Of a DNA stretch of 64,000 nucleotides, positions 1-9,088 are shown piece by piece. Source of the DNA: Blattabacterium cuenoti (GTDB lineage Bacteria; Bacteroidota; Bacteroidia; Flavobacteriales; Blattabacteriaceae); assembly GCF_014251655.1 (NCBI RefSeq), contig NZ_CP059225.1, positions 189,854 to 253,853 of the forward strand. The letters are read 5' to 3'. Under the pieces are notes generated by a model. That model did not search any database and was not told the DNA's origin. It worked only from the letters and a program-made list of their open reading frames with translations. A program made the position numbers and the translations under genes. Numbering within the stretch: position 1 is the first letter of the stretch; each line of letters opens with the position of its first letter.

Positions 1-762
1 TGTTCCAAGTTGCCAATTTCTTTCTAAGGAATCTTTAATAAGAAAATCCAATTTAGGCCCATAAAAAGCAGCTTCTCCATAATTAATAGACGCCTTTATT
101 TTTTCTTTTTCTACCACTTTCAATATAGCTTTTTCTGCTTGTTCCCAATTTTTTTCTGATCCTATATAATCTTTTTTTGGATCTCTAAGAGATATCCTAA
201 TCGTATATTTCATGAAACCTAAGCTACGAAATACATAAAAAACTAAATCAATTACTTTTTTAAATTCTTCTAATAACTGATCTTTTGTACAAAAAATATG
301 AGCATCATCTTGAGTAAAACATCTTACTCTAGTTAATCCATGAAGTTCTCCACTTTGTTCATATCGATAAACTGTTCCAAACTCTGCAAAACGTTTAGGT
401 AAATCACGATAAGACCATTCTTGAGAACGATAAACTTCACAATGATGAGGACAATTCATAGATTTTAACATAAATTCTTCTCCTTTACGAGGAGTAGAAA
501 TAGATTTAAAATTATCTTTTCCATATTTACTCCAGTGACCACTCTGAACATATAAGGTTTTACTTCCAATATGTGGAGTTACTACCATTTCATATCCTGA
601 TTTTTCCTGAATATTAGTTAAAAAATTTTCTAAATTTTTTCTAAAAATAGCCCCTCTTGGTAACCATAAAGGCAGACCAGTGCCTACTTTATCAGAAAAA
701 ATAAACAATTTTAATTTTTTACCAATCTTTCTATGATCGACTGATTGATCTTTTAAAAACAT
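1..762 (-). CDS. thrS: Threonyl-tRNA synthetase, N-terminally short form (3' end beyond window)
   Basis: Charges tRNA-Thr with threonine in the cytoplasm. 254 codons are visible and the frame is open to the window edge. The protein starts [16 protein letters not shown], and DHRKIG is where the class II catalytic core of ThrRS normally begins, near residue 240 of the E. coli enzyme. Core motifs follow: [12 protein letters not shown] (zinc Cys region), [19 protein letters not shown] (motif 2) and TQDDAHIFC (zinc His region). An in-frame TAA at 772-774, which is also the glpF stop, lies three codons upstream of the ATG. The TGS and editing domains therefore cannot be encoded in this frame. It is the last visible gene of the glp cluster, 9 bp after glpF. 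Product identity is very secure. The short form is seen directly; its functional meaning is inference. Confidence 0.95.
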   Translation of the reverse strand, partial: MFLKDQSVDHRKIGKKLKLFIFSDKVGTGLPLWLPRGAIFRKNLENFLTNIQEKSGYEMVVTPHIGSKTLYVQSGHWSKYGKDNFKSISTPRKGEEFMLKSMNCPHHCEVYRSQEWSYRDLPKRFAEFGTVYRYEQSGELHGLTRVRCFTQDDAHIFCTKDQLLEEFKKVIDLVFYVFRSLGFMKYTIRISLRDPKKDYIGSEKNWEQAEKAILKVVEKEKIKASINYGEAAFYGPKLDFLIKDSLERNWQLGT

Positions 763-771
763 AAAAAAAAG

Positions 772-1527
772 TTATAAGTTATTTGATAAGAATAAATAGA
801 ACATTGCTGCTAGTACACTTCCAAAAATAGGACCTATAACAGGGATAAAAGCATAATCCCAATTATTTTTTCCTTTTCCACAAATTAAAATAATAATAGA
901 ATAAATAATTCTTGGACCCATATCACGTACAGGATTTATAGCAGCTCCAGTAGCTCCCCCTAAAGATAAAATAATTCCTAAAACAACTAAAGAAGCAGGT
1001 AATGCTTCTAAAGAACCTATCCCTACAGGATGTTTTTGTCCTTGTAACAAAATAGTTCCTTTTGTAAGATATAAAGAAATAAATATGAAAAAAAAAGTAG
1101 CCAATACTTCACTTAAAAAATTCCAAAAAAAATTTTTAATAGAAGGAACAGTAACAAAAACAGATAGTTTTTCTTGTTCGTTTTCGGTTGCTAAAAAATG
1201 ATCTTTATATAATAACCATACCAATAAAGATCCTAACATAGCCCCAATTAATTGTGAAACAATATAATAAGGAACCATTTCCCAATCAAATTTTCCAATT
1301 ATAGCAAAACTTATTGTTACACATGGATTCATATGGGCTCCACTATAAGGAGCGGATACTATTATTCCCATAAAAACAGCTAAAGCCCATCCCAAAGCAA
1401 TAATAATCCATTCTGCACTTTTACTACTATGGCCTTTAGTTTTTGATAAAACAACGTTTGCTACTACTCCATTTCCTAGAAATATCAAAATCATAGTTCC
1501 TATGATTTCTGCATATATTTTTGTCAT
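772..1527 (-). CDS. glpF: Glycerol facilitator / aquaporin (MIP family)
   Basis: Inner-membrane channel, probably for glycerol. 251 residues with about six hydrophobic segments and the two half-helix loops of the MIP family. The first loop reads AHMNPCVT (NPC at 67-69) and the second AAINPVRDMGPR (NPV at 198-200). The usual motif is NPA in both, so the third position is changed twice. The Asp directly after the selectivity Arg (R201-D202) is the residue that marks glycerol facilitators rather than water-only aquaporins. It lies 15 bp after glpK and is followed by thrS. The glpD-glpK-glpF order supports glycerol uptake. Transport of water, urea or other small solutes cannot be excluded. Confidence 0.92.
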   Translation of the reverse strand: MTKIYAEIIGTMILIFLGNGVVANVVLSKTKGHSSKSAEWIIIALGWALAVFMGIIVSAPYSGAHMNPCVTISFAIIGKFDWEMVPYYIVSQLIGAMLGSLLVWLLYKDHFLATENEQEKLSVFVTVPSIKNFFWNFLSEVLATFFFIFISLYLTKGTILLQGQKHPVGIGSLEALPASLVVLGIILSLGGATGAAINPVRDMGPRIIYSIIILICGKGKNNWDYAFIPVIGPIFGSVLAAMFYLFLSNNL

Positions 1528-1542
1528 TTTATTTTTTATTGA

Positions 1543-3051
1543 TTATTTATTATTATTTTTTGATGACCATGAACGAGTTGTTTGTATTGCTCTTTTCCAA
1601 CCTCTAATTCTTTCTAAACGACTAGACATTTTTTTTGGTTCAAATACTTGTTCTAATTGCCACTTATTTTGAATATCTTCAAGACTAGTCCAATAATTAA
1701 CGGCTAATCCAGCTAAATAAGCTGCTCCAGCTGCTGTAAGTTCAGATATTTTAGATTTAACAACTTTTACATTTAGAATATCAGATTGAAATTGCATTAA
1801 TAACTTATTAACCGTTGCTCCTCCATCTACACGAAGTTCTTTGATAGAAATTCCAGAATCTGCTTCCATAGCTTTTAAAACATCCATATTTTGAAAAGCA
1901 ATACTTTCTAAAGCTGCTCTTACAAAATGAGCGGAAGAAGTTCCTCTTGTAATACCAACAATAGTCCCTCTAGCTTTTTGATCCCAATAAGGAGCTCCTA
2001 ATCCTGAAAAAGCTGGAACCATATATAAACCTTCCGTATTTTCTACAGAAGAAGCTAATGTTTCTGCTTCACTTGAAGATAAAAGTAGTCCTAATCCATC
2101 CCTAAGCCACTGTACTACAGCTCCTGCAATAAAAACACTACCTTCTAATGCATATTGAACTTTATCTCTAATCTTCCAAGCAACAGTCGTTATTAAATTA
2201 TTTTTAGAAAAAACAGGAATATTTCCTACATTCATTAACATAAAACACCCTGTTCCATAAGTATTTTTTACCATCCCTATTTTTGTGCACATTTGTCCAA
2301 AAAGAGCCGCTTGTTGATCTCCAGCAATTCCAGATATAGGTATTTTATGAGAAAGAATATGACCTGTGGTATAACCAAAAATTTCACTAGAAGACTTAAT
2401 TTCCGGAAGCATTGTTATTGGAATTCCAAATAAGTCAATTAACTCTTTATCCCAACTTAGAGTATGAATATTAAAAAGCATAGTACGAGAAGCATTAGTC
2501 ACATCTGTCACATGAATGTCTTTTCCAGTCAAATTCCATATTAACCATGAATCTATAGTTCCAAAAGCCAAAGATCCAGAATATGCTTTTTTCCTAGATC
2601 CTGGAATATGATCTAATATCCATTTAATTTTTGTAGCAGAAAAATAAGGATCAATAATTAGACCTGTTTTTTTTCTAATCATTTCAGTTAATCCTTCTTT
2701 TTTTATTTGATCACAATATTCATATGTACGACGGTCTTGCCAAACTATGGCATTATAAATAGGCTCTCCTGTTTTTTTATCCCATACTACAGTAGTTTCT
2801 CTTTGATTTGTAATTCCTATTGAAATAATATTTTCTCCTTCTAAATTTGCTTTTAAAATAGCTTCCAATGCAACTGAAGCTTGTGTAGACCATATTTCTT
2901 CTGCATTATGTTCTACCCATCCAGGGTAAGGATAAATTTGTGTAAATTCTCTTTGAGCTACGGAAATAATATTTCCTACTATATCAAATATAATAGCTCT
3001 AGAACTAGTAGTTCCCTGATCTAACGATAGCACATATTTTTTCATATTCAT
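1543..3051 (-). CDS. glpK: Glycerol kinase
   Basis: Phosphorylates glycerol to sn-glycerol 3-phosphate with ATP in the cytoplasm, which traps glycerol entering through GlpF. 502 residues, normal for the family. The FGGY-type N-terminal nucleotide motif DQGTTSSRA is at residues 11-19. Other conserved blocks are [38 protein letters not shown] and the C-terminal [10 protein letters not shown] with QSDIL. No truncation or frameshift is visible. It sits 38 bp after glpD and 15 bp before glpF in one minus-strand run, so the three genes probably share a transcript. No dedicated operator could be recognised upstream. Confidence 0.96.
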   Translation of the reverse strand: MNMKKYVLSLDQGTTSSRAIIFDIVGNIISVAQREFTQIYPYPGWVEHNAEEIWSTQASVALEAILKANLEGENIISIGITNQRETTVVWDKKTGEPIYNAIVWQDRRTYEYCDQIKKEGLTEMIRKKTGLIIDPYFSATKIKWILDHIPGSRKKAYSGSLAFGTIDSWLIWNLTGKDIHVTDVTNASRTMLFNIHTLSWDKELIDLFGIPITMLPEIKSSSEIFGYTTGHILSHKIPISGIAGDQQAALFGQMCTKIGMVKNTYGTGCFMLMNVGNIPVFSKNNLITTVAWKIRDKVQYALEGSVFIAGAVVQWLRDGLGLLLSSSEAETLASSVENTEGLYMVPAFSGLGAPYWDQKARGTIVGITRGTSSAHFVRAALESIAFQNMDVLKAMEADSGISIKELRVDGGATVNKLLMQFQSDILNVKVVKSKISELTAAGAAYLAGLAVNYWTSLEDIQNKWQLEQVFEPKKMSSRLERIRGWKRAIQTTRSWSSKNNNK

Positions 3052-3089
3052 AAAACATTCTGATGATATATATTACAACATTTTTTGGA

Positions 3090-4685
3090 TCAAACTGTTG
3101 GGTAATAATATCGCATAGCTAATTCTTTAAAAGAATCTACTTGTGATTTTTCCCATTTCTCATCTAGAGAAAGTTCTTTGGCCATCAATGCTGCTACTTT
3201 AGGTGCTATATCTATAGCTCTTCTAGCATTTAGAAATAATATACGGAATCTTCTTGCCAAAACATCTTCCACCGTTCTAGCCATTTCATAACGAACCATC
3301 CATATAACTTCTGCCTCGGAATAAAAAAAGGAATCTTTGGAAATTAAAGAAACATCTAATAACGGATTTTTATCAATGAATTTTTTTATATAATATTCAT
3401 TTCCTTCAGAATATTTATTCTGAAAATTATTACTTTTATAAGTATTTTTATTAAACCCATCAATTCTAAGAGTTTTTGTTATGGAAGGTTTTTTATTAAA
3501 TTTTCCTATTTCAATAGCTTTATTGACAGTTTCTTCTGCCATTTTTCTATATGTAGTCCATTTTCCTCCTATAATACTTATCAATCCTGAAGAACTAATT
3601 ATGAGTTTATGAGATCTAGAAATATCTTTAGTTTTCAATGAAGAATTATGAGGAACAAAAAGAGGACGTAATCCAGAAAAAGCACTTAATATATCATTTT
3701 TTTTTGGACTAAAAAGAAAATATTTATTAAAAGTTTGTAAAATAAAATCTATTTCCTTTTCTAAAGGGGTAGGTTCAAGTATACTTTTTTTTAAAAAAGT
3801 ATCTGTAGTCCCTACCAAAACATGATCATACCATGGAACACAAAATAAAATCCTTCCATCCGAAGTTTTTGGAATTACTATGGCATTTTTACTACTAAAA
3901 AAAGATTTATTTAACACAATATGAGTTCCTTGACTTGGTTTTATCAAAATGGGACATTTAGATTCATCCATTTTTAAAATGGAATCAGAAAAAACTCCAG
4001 TAGCATTGATAACTATTTTTGAAAAAATAGAATATTTTTTTTTAGTTTCAATATCATAAGCTACTACTCCAGATATTCTATTTCCAATTTGTTTTATAAG
4101 ATTTTTAACTTGAAAATAGTTAAGTAAAATACCCCCATTTTGAACACAAGTCTGAGCTAAACTTATGGCTAAACGTGCATCATCAAATTGTCCATCATAA
4201 TATAAAACACCTCCTTTCAATTTATTAGTGTTAATTTCAGGAAATTTTTTAATTATTTCATCCTTGGATAAAAATTTGGAAGGACCAAAACTTAAAGATC
4301 CAGATAACCATTCATATAATTTTAAACCCGTCCAATACAAAATACCCATTTTCCAACTAAAAATAGGAATAACAAATTTTTGTTTTTTTACTAAATGAGG
4401 AGCGTTTTTTAATAAGAAACCTCTTTCTTGTAAAGCTTCATAAACCAATTTTATATTTCCTTGAGACAAATATCGGATTCCTCCATGAACTAATTTTGTA
4501 CTACGACTAGAAGTCCCTTTAGAAAAATCAGATTGCTCTAAAAGAAGAGTTCTATATCCTCTAGAAGCTGAATCTAGAGCAATTCCCAATCCTGTAGCTC
4601 CCCCTCCAATAATGATAATATCCCAAATTGTTACATTTTTTAAAATGTTTAAAAACCTATCTCTATTTAAAAAACCTTTCATCAT
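3090..4685 (-). CDS. glpD: FAD-dependent glycerol-3-phosphate dehydrogenase
   Basis: Oxidises glycerol 3-phosphate to dihydroxyacetone phosphate at the inner membrane and passes electrons to quinone. 531 residues. The FAD-binding fold opens with DIIIIGGGATGLGIALD (GGG at 27-29) and continues with SSRSTKLVHGGIRYL. C-terminal family blocks include GKWTTYRKMAEETV and VRYEMARTVEDVLARR. With GlpK and GlpF it forms a complete route from external glycerol to glycolysis, and with the cbb3 oxidase at 45-51 kb a possible respiratory chain. The start could be either of two adjacent ATGs (4685 or 4682). The roughly 100 bp between this gene and ffh may hold a promoter, but no convincing one stands out. 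Confidence 0.95.
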   Translation of the reverse strand: MMKGFLNRDRFLNILKNVTIWDIIIIGGGATGLGIALDSASRGYRTLLLEQSDFSKGTSSRSTKLVHGGIRYLSQGNIKLVYEALQERGFLLKNAPHLVKKQKFVIPIFSWKMGILYWTGLKLYEWLSGSLSFGPSKFLSKDEIIKKFPEINTNKLKGGVLYYDGQFDDARLAISLAQTCVQNGGILLNYFQVKNLIKQIGNRISGVVAYDIETKKKYSIFSKIVINATGVFSDSILKMDESKCPILIKPSQGTHIVLNKSFFSSKNAIVIPKTSDGRILFCVPWYDHVLVGTTDTFLKKSILEPTPLEKEIDFILQTFNKYFLFSPKKNDILSAFSGLRPLFVPHNSSLKTKDISRSHKLIISSSGLISIIGGKWTTYRKMAEETVNKAIEIGKFNKKPSITKTLRIDGFNKNTYKSNNFQNKYSEGNEYYIKKFIDKNPLLDVSLISKDSFFYSEAEVIWMVRYEMARTVEDVLARRFRILFLNARRAIDIAPKVAALMAKELSLDEKWEKSQVDSFKELAMRYYYPTV

Positions 4686-4786
4686 GTTTTACTCATTTTA
4701 AATTTAAAACGGAATATTATGTATTTTGAAAATATTTGGAGAACAAAATTAAAAATATTTTCAACAAAAATTAAATTAATTCAAAT

Positions 4787-6148
4787 TTATACACTATTTT
4801 CCTTATTCATCATTTTATATATAAAATCTTTTACAATGTTTTTCCCAGAATTTGTATTAATTTTTTTCATAATTTTATTAATATCATCAAATTGTTTTAA
4901 AAACAAATCTATATGACTCAATGTAATACCTGATCCTTTAGAAATTCTTTTTTTCCTTTTTATATCAGAAAGTATTTTTGGATTTTCTCTTTCTTCATAT
5001 GTCATAGAATGAATAATCGCTTCCATTTTTTTGAAAGAATGTTTTTGATCTACAGGAAAAAAATATTTTTCAACTCCAGGAATCATAGAAATAATATTTT
5101 TTATATTTCCTATTTTTTTAATATGTTGAATCTGTCCTAACAAATCATTAAAATTAAAACGATTTTTTGAAATTTTATGGTAAATTTTTTTCGTTTTCTT
5201 TTCGTCAAATTGTTCTTGTATTTTTTCTACTAAAGAAACTATATCTCCCATTCCTAAAATTCTATTAGCGAATCTATCTGGATAAAAAATCTCCATATCT
5301 TCTATTTTTTCCCCATTACTAATAAATTTGATAGGTTTTTTTACCACACTAGATATAGTTATCGCAGCTCCTCCTTTACTATCTCCATCTAATTTGGTCA
5401 TCACTATTCCATCAAAATTCAATATTTTTGAAAAAGATTGAGCTGTATTTATAGCATCTTGTCCGGTCATAGCATCTACAACAAATAAAGTTTCATGTGG
5501 ATGTACATGTTGATTTATTTTTATAATTTCATCCATCATAAATTGATCAATAGCTAATCGACCAGCTGTATCAATAATTATTACATTTCTATTCTCTTTA
5601 TAAGAATAAAGAATAGATTTATCTAATATAGATAGAACATTTTTATTTTCTTTCAAATAAAATACAGGAATATCTACTTTATCTGCAATACGTTTTAATT
5701 GATCTATAGCTGCAGGACGATGAATATCTGCAGCAACTAATAAAGGAGTTTTATTTTTTTTTTTTAAAAAAAAAGCAAGTTTAGAAGCAAAAGTCGTCTT
5801 CCCACTTCCTTGTAATCCACAAATCAAAATAATAGAAGGATTTTTAGGATTTTTAGAAAAATTTATTTCTATATTTGGATTTTTTCCTCCCATAAGTAAA
5901 ACTAACTCATCATACACTATTTTTATAATCAACTGTTTTGGATTTAAGGAAGTAAGTACTTTTTTTCCGATAGATTTATCTTTTATTTTCCGAATAAAGT
6001 TTTTAGCTATTTTATAATTTACATCCGCATCAATAAGAGCTCTTCCAATTTCTTTTAGAGAAGAAACAATATTGATTTCCGTAATTCTATTCTGTTCCTT
6101 TAAAAGATGAAGAGCTTTATCTAATTTATTCCGTAAATATTCAAACAT
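4787..6148 (-). CDS. ffh: Signal recognition particle GTPase Ffh
   Basis: Binds signal sequences on the ribosome with 4.5S RNA and delivers them to FtsY at the membrane. 453 residues: N domain (about 1-95), GTPase domain with P-loop GLQGSGKTT at 111-119, DTAGR, and TKLDGDSKGG, then an M domain ending with a GSGITLSHIDLFLKQF block that matches the conserved M-domain helix. The coding strand carries T9 followed by A12 just after the P-loop (plus-strand 5754-5774, residues FFLKKKN), an extreme slippage-prone tract inside an essential gene. It lies 50 bp after argS on the same strand. The 4.5S RNA gene was not found in this window. Confidence 0.96.
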   Translation of the reverse strand: MFEYLRNKLDKALHLLKEQNRITEINIVSSLKEIGRALIDADVNYKIAKNFIRKIKDKSIGKKVLTSLNPKQLIIKIVYDELVLLMGGKNPNIEINFSKNPKNPSIILICGLQGSGKTTFASKLAFFLKKKNKTPLLVAADIHRPAAIDQLKRIADKVDIPVFYLKENKNVLSILDKSILYSYKENRNVIIIDTAGRLAIDQFMMDEIIKINQHVHPHETLFVVDAMTGQDAINTAQSFSKILNFDGIVMTKLDGDSKGGAAITISSVVKKPIKFISNGEKIEDMEIFYPDRFANRILGMGDIVSLVEKIQEQFDEKKTKKIYHKISKNRFNFNDLLGQIQHIKKIGNIKNIISMIPGVEKYFFPVDQKHSFKKMEAIIHSMTYEERENPKILSDIKRKKRISKGSGITLSHIDLFLKQFDDINKIMKKINTNSGKNIVKDFIYKMMNKENSV

Positions 6149-6198
6149 AAAATTTCATATTTTTTTTTACTTAATTATTATACTTAATAAATAAAATA

Positions 6199-7941
6199 TT
6201 ACATACGATCAAGCATTCTTATGCCTAATAAATTCATTCCAGATTTTATTACATTTCCTGTAATATGAATAATATTCATAGACATATTACTATACATCAT
6301 ATTTAAAGGATCTATCAATTTTTTGTTTTGATAAAAATGATTAAAAATTTTGGATACGTCATAAATGTAATTCGCAACTAAAGAAGGGTTAAAATCTTTA
6401 GCTGATTTTTTCAATATGAATGGATATTTTTGAAGAATTTTGATCATATTTTTTTCATATATATCAAATTTCATTTCTTTCCAAGAAAGATTCAATAAAG
6501 AACATAATTTAAAAAACTTTCGTTCTAAAGAACGAATTCTAGAATAAGTATATTGAATATATATTCCAGTTTTTCCTTTAAAATCTATAGATTTTTCAGG
6601 ATAAAAAATAATTTTCTTTTTTGGATCTATCTTTAAAAAATGAAACTTTAGAGCTGATAACCCTAAAATTTTAGAATATTGTTCTTGTTCTTTTCCTTTT
6701 AAATTTAAAAAATTATTTTTTGTAACCGAACCCATTTCTGAAATAAGACTATCCGCATCTATCACATTTCCATCTCTAGATTTCATGACCCCACTCGGTA
6801 AATATACCATTTCATATGATAAATGAAATAATTTATTTATCCACATAAATCCTAAACGTTTCAATATACTGAAAAGAACTTGAAAATGATAATCTTGTTC
6901 TTTCCCTACAATGTAAATTAACTGATCTATTCTATATTTTTTAAAACGATTTATAGCAGTTCCAATATCTTGAGTCATGTAAACGGAAGTTTCATCAGAT
7001 CTTAATAACAATTTTTCATCAAAACCTTCTTTAATTAAATTAATCCAAATTGATCCATCTTTTTTTTTAAAAAAAATACCTTTTAATAAACCTTCCTTAA
7101 TAATTTTTTTTCCAATTTCATAAACATCGCTTTCATATTCTGTTTGATCAAAAGTAATACCTAATTTTTTATAGGTTTTTTCAAATCCATCATAAACCCA
7201 TTTATTCATTTTTTTCCAAATCGTTCTTGTTAAAGGATCTTTACTTTCCCATTTCTTCAGTAATTCTCTAGCTTGATTAAAAATTGAAATTTTATTTCTA
7301 TCGGAATATTTTTTAAATTCTTCATGAAAAATTTTATCGAACAAACTATAATATTTTCCCACAAAATGATCTCCTTTCATTTTAACTTGATCAGGAGTTT
7401 TTTGTTTTCCAAATTTTTTCCAAGCTATCATAGATTTACATATATGTATTCCTCTATCATTAATTATCTGAATTTTTATAATCTTATGACCTACCATTTT
7501 TAATATTTCAGCTATAGATGATCCAATAAGACTATTTCTAAGATGGCCTAAATGCAAAGGTTTATTTGCGTTAGGAGAAGAATATTCTATCATAATTCTT
7601 TTAGAAGGAAATTTTAAATCATAAAAATTTGTATTTAACATTTCCTTAAGAAGATAAATATAATATTTATCTTTATAAATAAAATTCAAGAATCCTCCAA
7701 CAATAGAAAACTGAATCAATCCTTTTAATTTATTTTGTACATAATTTCCTATATTTTTTCCTATTTCTTTTACGGGTCTATCTAATTTTTTAGATAAAGA
7801 AAATAAAATTAAAGTAATATCCCCTATATATTTTTTTTTCGTATATTGAAAATCCAATTCAGTACTATTAAGTTCGATATCGTACAAAATAAACATAGAT
7901 TCTCTTGTGATTTTCTCTATAGATGGAAAATGATCATTCAT
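6199..7941 (-). CDS. argS: Arginyl-tRNA synthetase
   Basis: Charges tRNA-Arg in the cytoplasm. 580 residues. It has an N-terminal additional domain (1-110), the class I signature SSPNANKPLHLGHLRNS (HLGH at 130-133), IQIINDRGIHICKSM, and a C-terminal DALR anticodon-binding domain ending in GMNLLGIRMLDRM. The KMSK loop is replaced by MKSRDGNVIDADSL, which lacks the usual lysine; many ArgRS enzymes have a degenerate KMSK, so this is not taken as loss of function. It lies between ilvE (16 bp upstream) and ffh (50 bp downstream) in a minus-strand run. Confidence 0.96.
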   Translation of the reverse strand: MNDHFPSIEKITRESMFILYDIELNSTELDFQYTKKKYIGDITLILFSLSKKLDRPVKEIGKNIGNYVQNKLKGLIQFSIVGGFLNFIYKDKYYIYLLKEMLNTNFYDLKFPSKRIMIEYSSPNANKPLHLGHLRNSLIGSSIAEILKMVGHKIIKIQIINDRGIHICKSMIAWKKFGKQKTPDQVKMKGDHFVGKYYSLFDKIFHEEFKKYSDRNKISIFNQARELLKKWESKDPLTRTIWKKMNKWVYDGFEKTYKKLGITFDQTEYESDVYEIGKKIIKEGLLKGIFFKKKDGSIWINLIKEGFDEKLLLRSDETSVYMTQDIGTAINRFKKYRIDQLIYIVGKEQDYHFQVLFSILKRLGFMWINKLFHLSYEMVYLPSGVMKSRDGNVIDADSLISEMGSVTKNNFLNLKGKEQEQYSKILGLSALKFHFLKIDPKKKIIFYPEKSIDFKGKTGIYIQYTYSRIRSLERKFFKLCSLLNLSWKEMKFDIYEKNMIKILQKYPFILKKSAKDFNPSLVANYIYDVSKIFNHFYQNKKLIDPLNMMYSNMSMNIIHITGNVIKSGMNLLGIRMLDRM

Positions 7942-7957
7942 ATGATGATTTTTTTAC

Positions 7958-9019
7958 TTACGAATTCTTTTTTAATTGGAGTCTCCATCCAAAAATATCT
8001 TCTGATAAATTATGTTGTATATCTAATAATCTTTTTTTTAGACGAATAGATATTTTTTCTTTCTTTGAAACAGATGGTAATAAAAAATTATTTTTTTGAT
8101 AACTAATCATTTCAAAATCATTTATAACTACAGCGGTCCCACAACCAAATGCTTCTTTTAATTCTCCTTTTTTTAATCCTTCTATGATTTCTAAAACACT
8201 TAAATTTCGTTCCTCTACAGTAATTCCTTCTTCTTTAGCTAAAGAAAGAATACTTTTGCAAGTTATTCCACTTAATATATTATCATTAGCTTTTGGAGTT
8301 ACAAGTTTATCTTTTAACCAAAAAAAAACATTCATTGTTCCGGATTCTTCTATTATTGTATGACTAGAAGAGTCGGTCCACAAAATTTGATCAAATCCTT
8401 CTTCATTTGCTAATCTAGTCGGATAAAAAGAAGAAGCATAGTTTCCAGCCGCTTTAGTAAAACCGACCCCTCCTGATGCAGAACGACTATATTTTTCTTC
8501 TATTTTAATTTTTAAAGGATGTTTATAATAAATATCAGCAGGGGTAGATACTATCATAAACATATAATTTTTAGAAGGTTTAGCAGATAAAACTCCATTA
8601 GTTGCAATTAAAAAAGGACGTATATATAAAGATTGTCCATAATTTTTTGGAATCCAATCTCTATCTATATCTATTAATTTTTTTAATCCATTCATGAATA
8701 TATATTTTGGAATATAAGGCATTTCCAATCGAATAGAGGATCTATTTATTCTTTTAAAATTTTCTTCTGGTCGAAATAAAAAAACTTCTTCATTTTTATC
8801 TTTATAAGCTTTCATTCCTTCAAATACAGCTTGTCCATAATGAAAAACAAGAGATACAGGAGATATACCTATGTTTCCAAAAGGTTTTATCATAGAATTT
8901 TTCCACTTCCCATCTATATACTCAGAACAAAACATATGATCTGAATACTGGCTTCCAAAAGAAATATTATCAAAATCGATTTCCCTAATTCTTGATTGTA
9001 AAGTTTTCTCTATCTTCAT
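7958..9019 (-). CDS. ilvE: Branched-chain amino acid aminotransferase
   Basis: PLP-dependent transamination between valine, leucine or isoleucine and their 2-oxo acids. 353 residues, class IV fold. The PLP lysine lies in VGFTKAAGNYASSFY, and a conserved C-terminal block reads LKEAFGCGTAVVI. The GLKKGELKEAFGCGTA type of ending and the length match the group II BCAT family common in Bacteroidota. It follows the fused E1 gene by 69 bp. This pairing suggests that branched-chain 2-oxo acids may pass from IlvE to that dehydrogenase, or that IlvE performs the final step of amino-acid synthesis for the host. Product is secure; direction of use is inference. Confidence 0.94.
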   Translation of the reverse strand: MKIEKTLQSRIREIDFDNISFGSQYSDHMFCSEYIDGKWKNSMIKPFGNIGISPVSLVFHYGQAVFEGMKAYKDKNEEVFLFRPEENFKRINRSSIRLEMPYIPKYIFMNGLKKLIDIDRDWIPKNYGQSLYIRPFLIATNGVLSAKPSKNYMFMIVSTPADIYYKHPLKIKIEEKYSRSASGGVGFTKAAGNYASSFYPTRLANEEGFDQILWTDSSSHTIIEESGTMNVFFWLKDKLVTPKANDNILSGITCKSILSLAKEEGITVEERNLSVLEIIEGLKKGELKEAFGCGTAVVINDFEMISYQKNNFLLPSVSKKEKISIRLKKRLLDIQHNLSEDIFGWRLQLKKNS

Positions 9020-9088
9020 AGTAAAAAATTATTAAAAACAAAGATAATAATAAATAATTATTATTTTTTTAATAAAAAAGTTAATTTT

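Noticed and set aside
4719-4916. Plus-strand hydrophobic 65-codon frame between glpD and ffh
   Set aside because: More than half lies antisense to the end of ffh, and the A+T-rich composition gives Phe/Ile-rich frames by chance.
6790-6830. ArgS possibly inactive because KMSK is replaced by MKSRDG
   Set aside because: Degenerate KMSK loops are common in active ArgRS, and the rest of the protein is intact.
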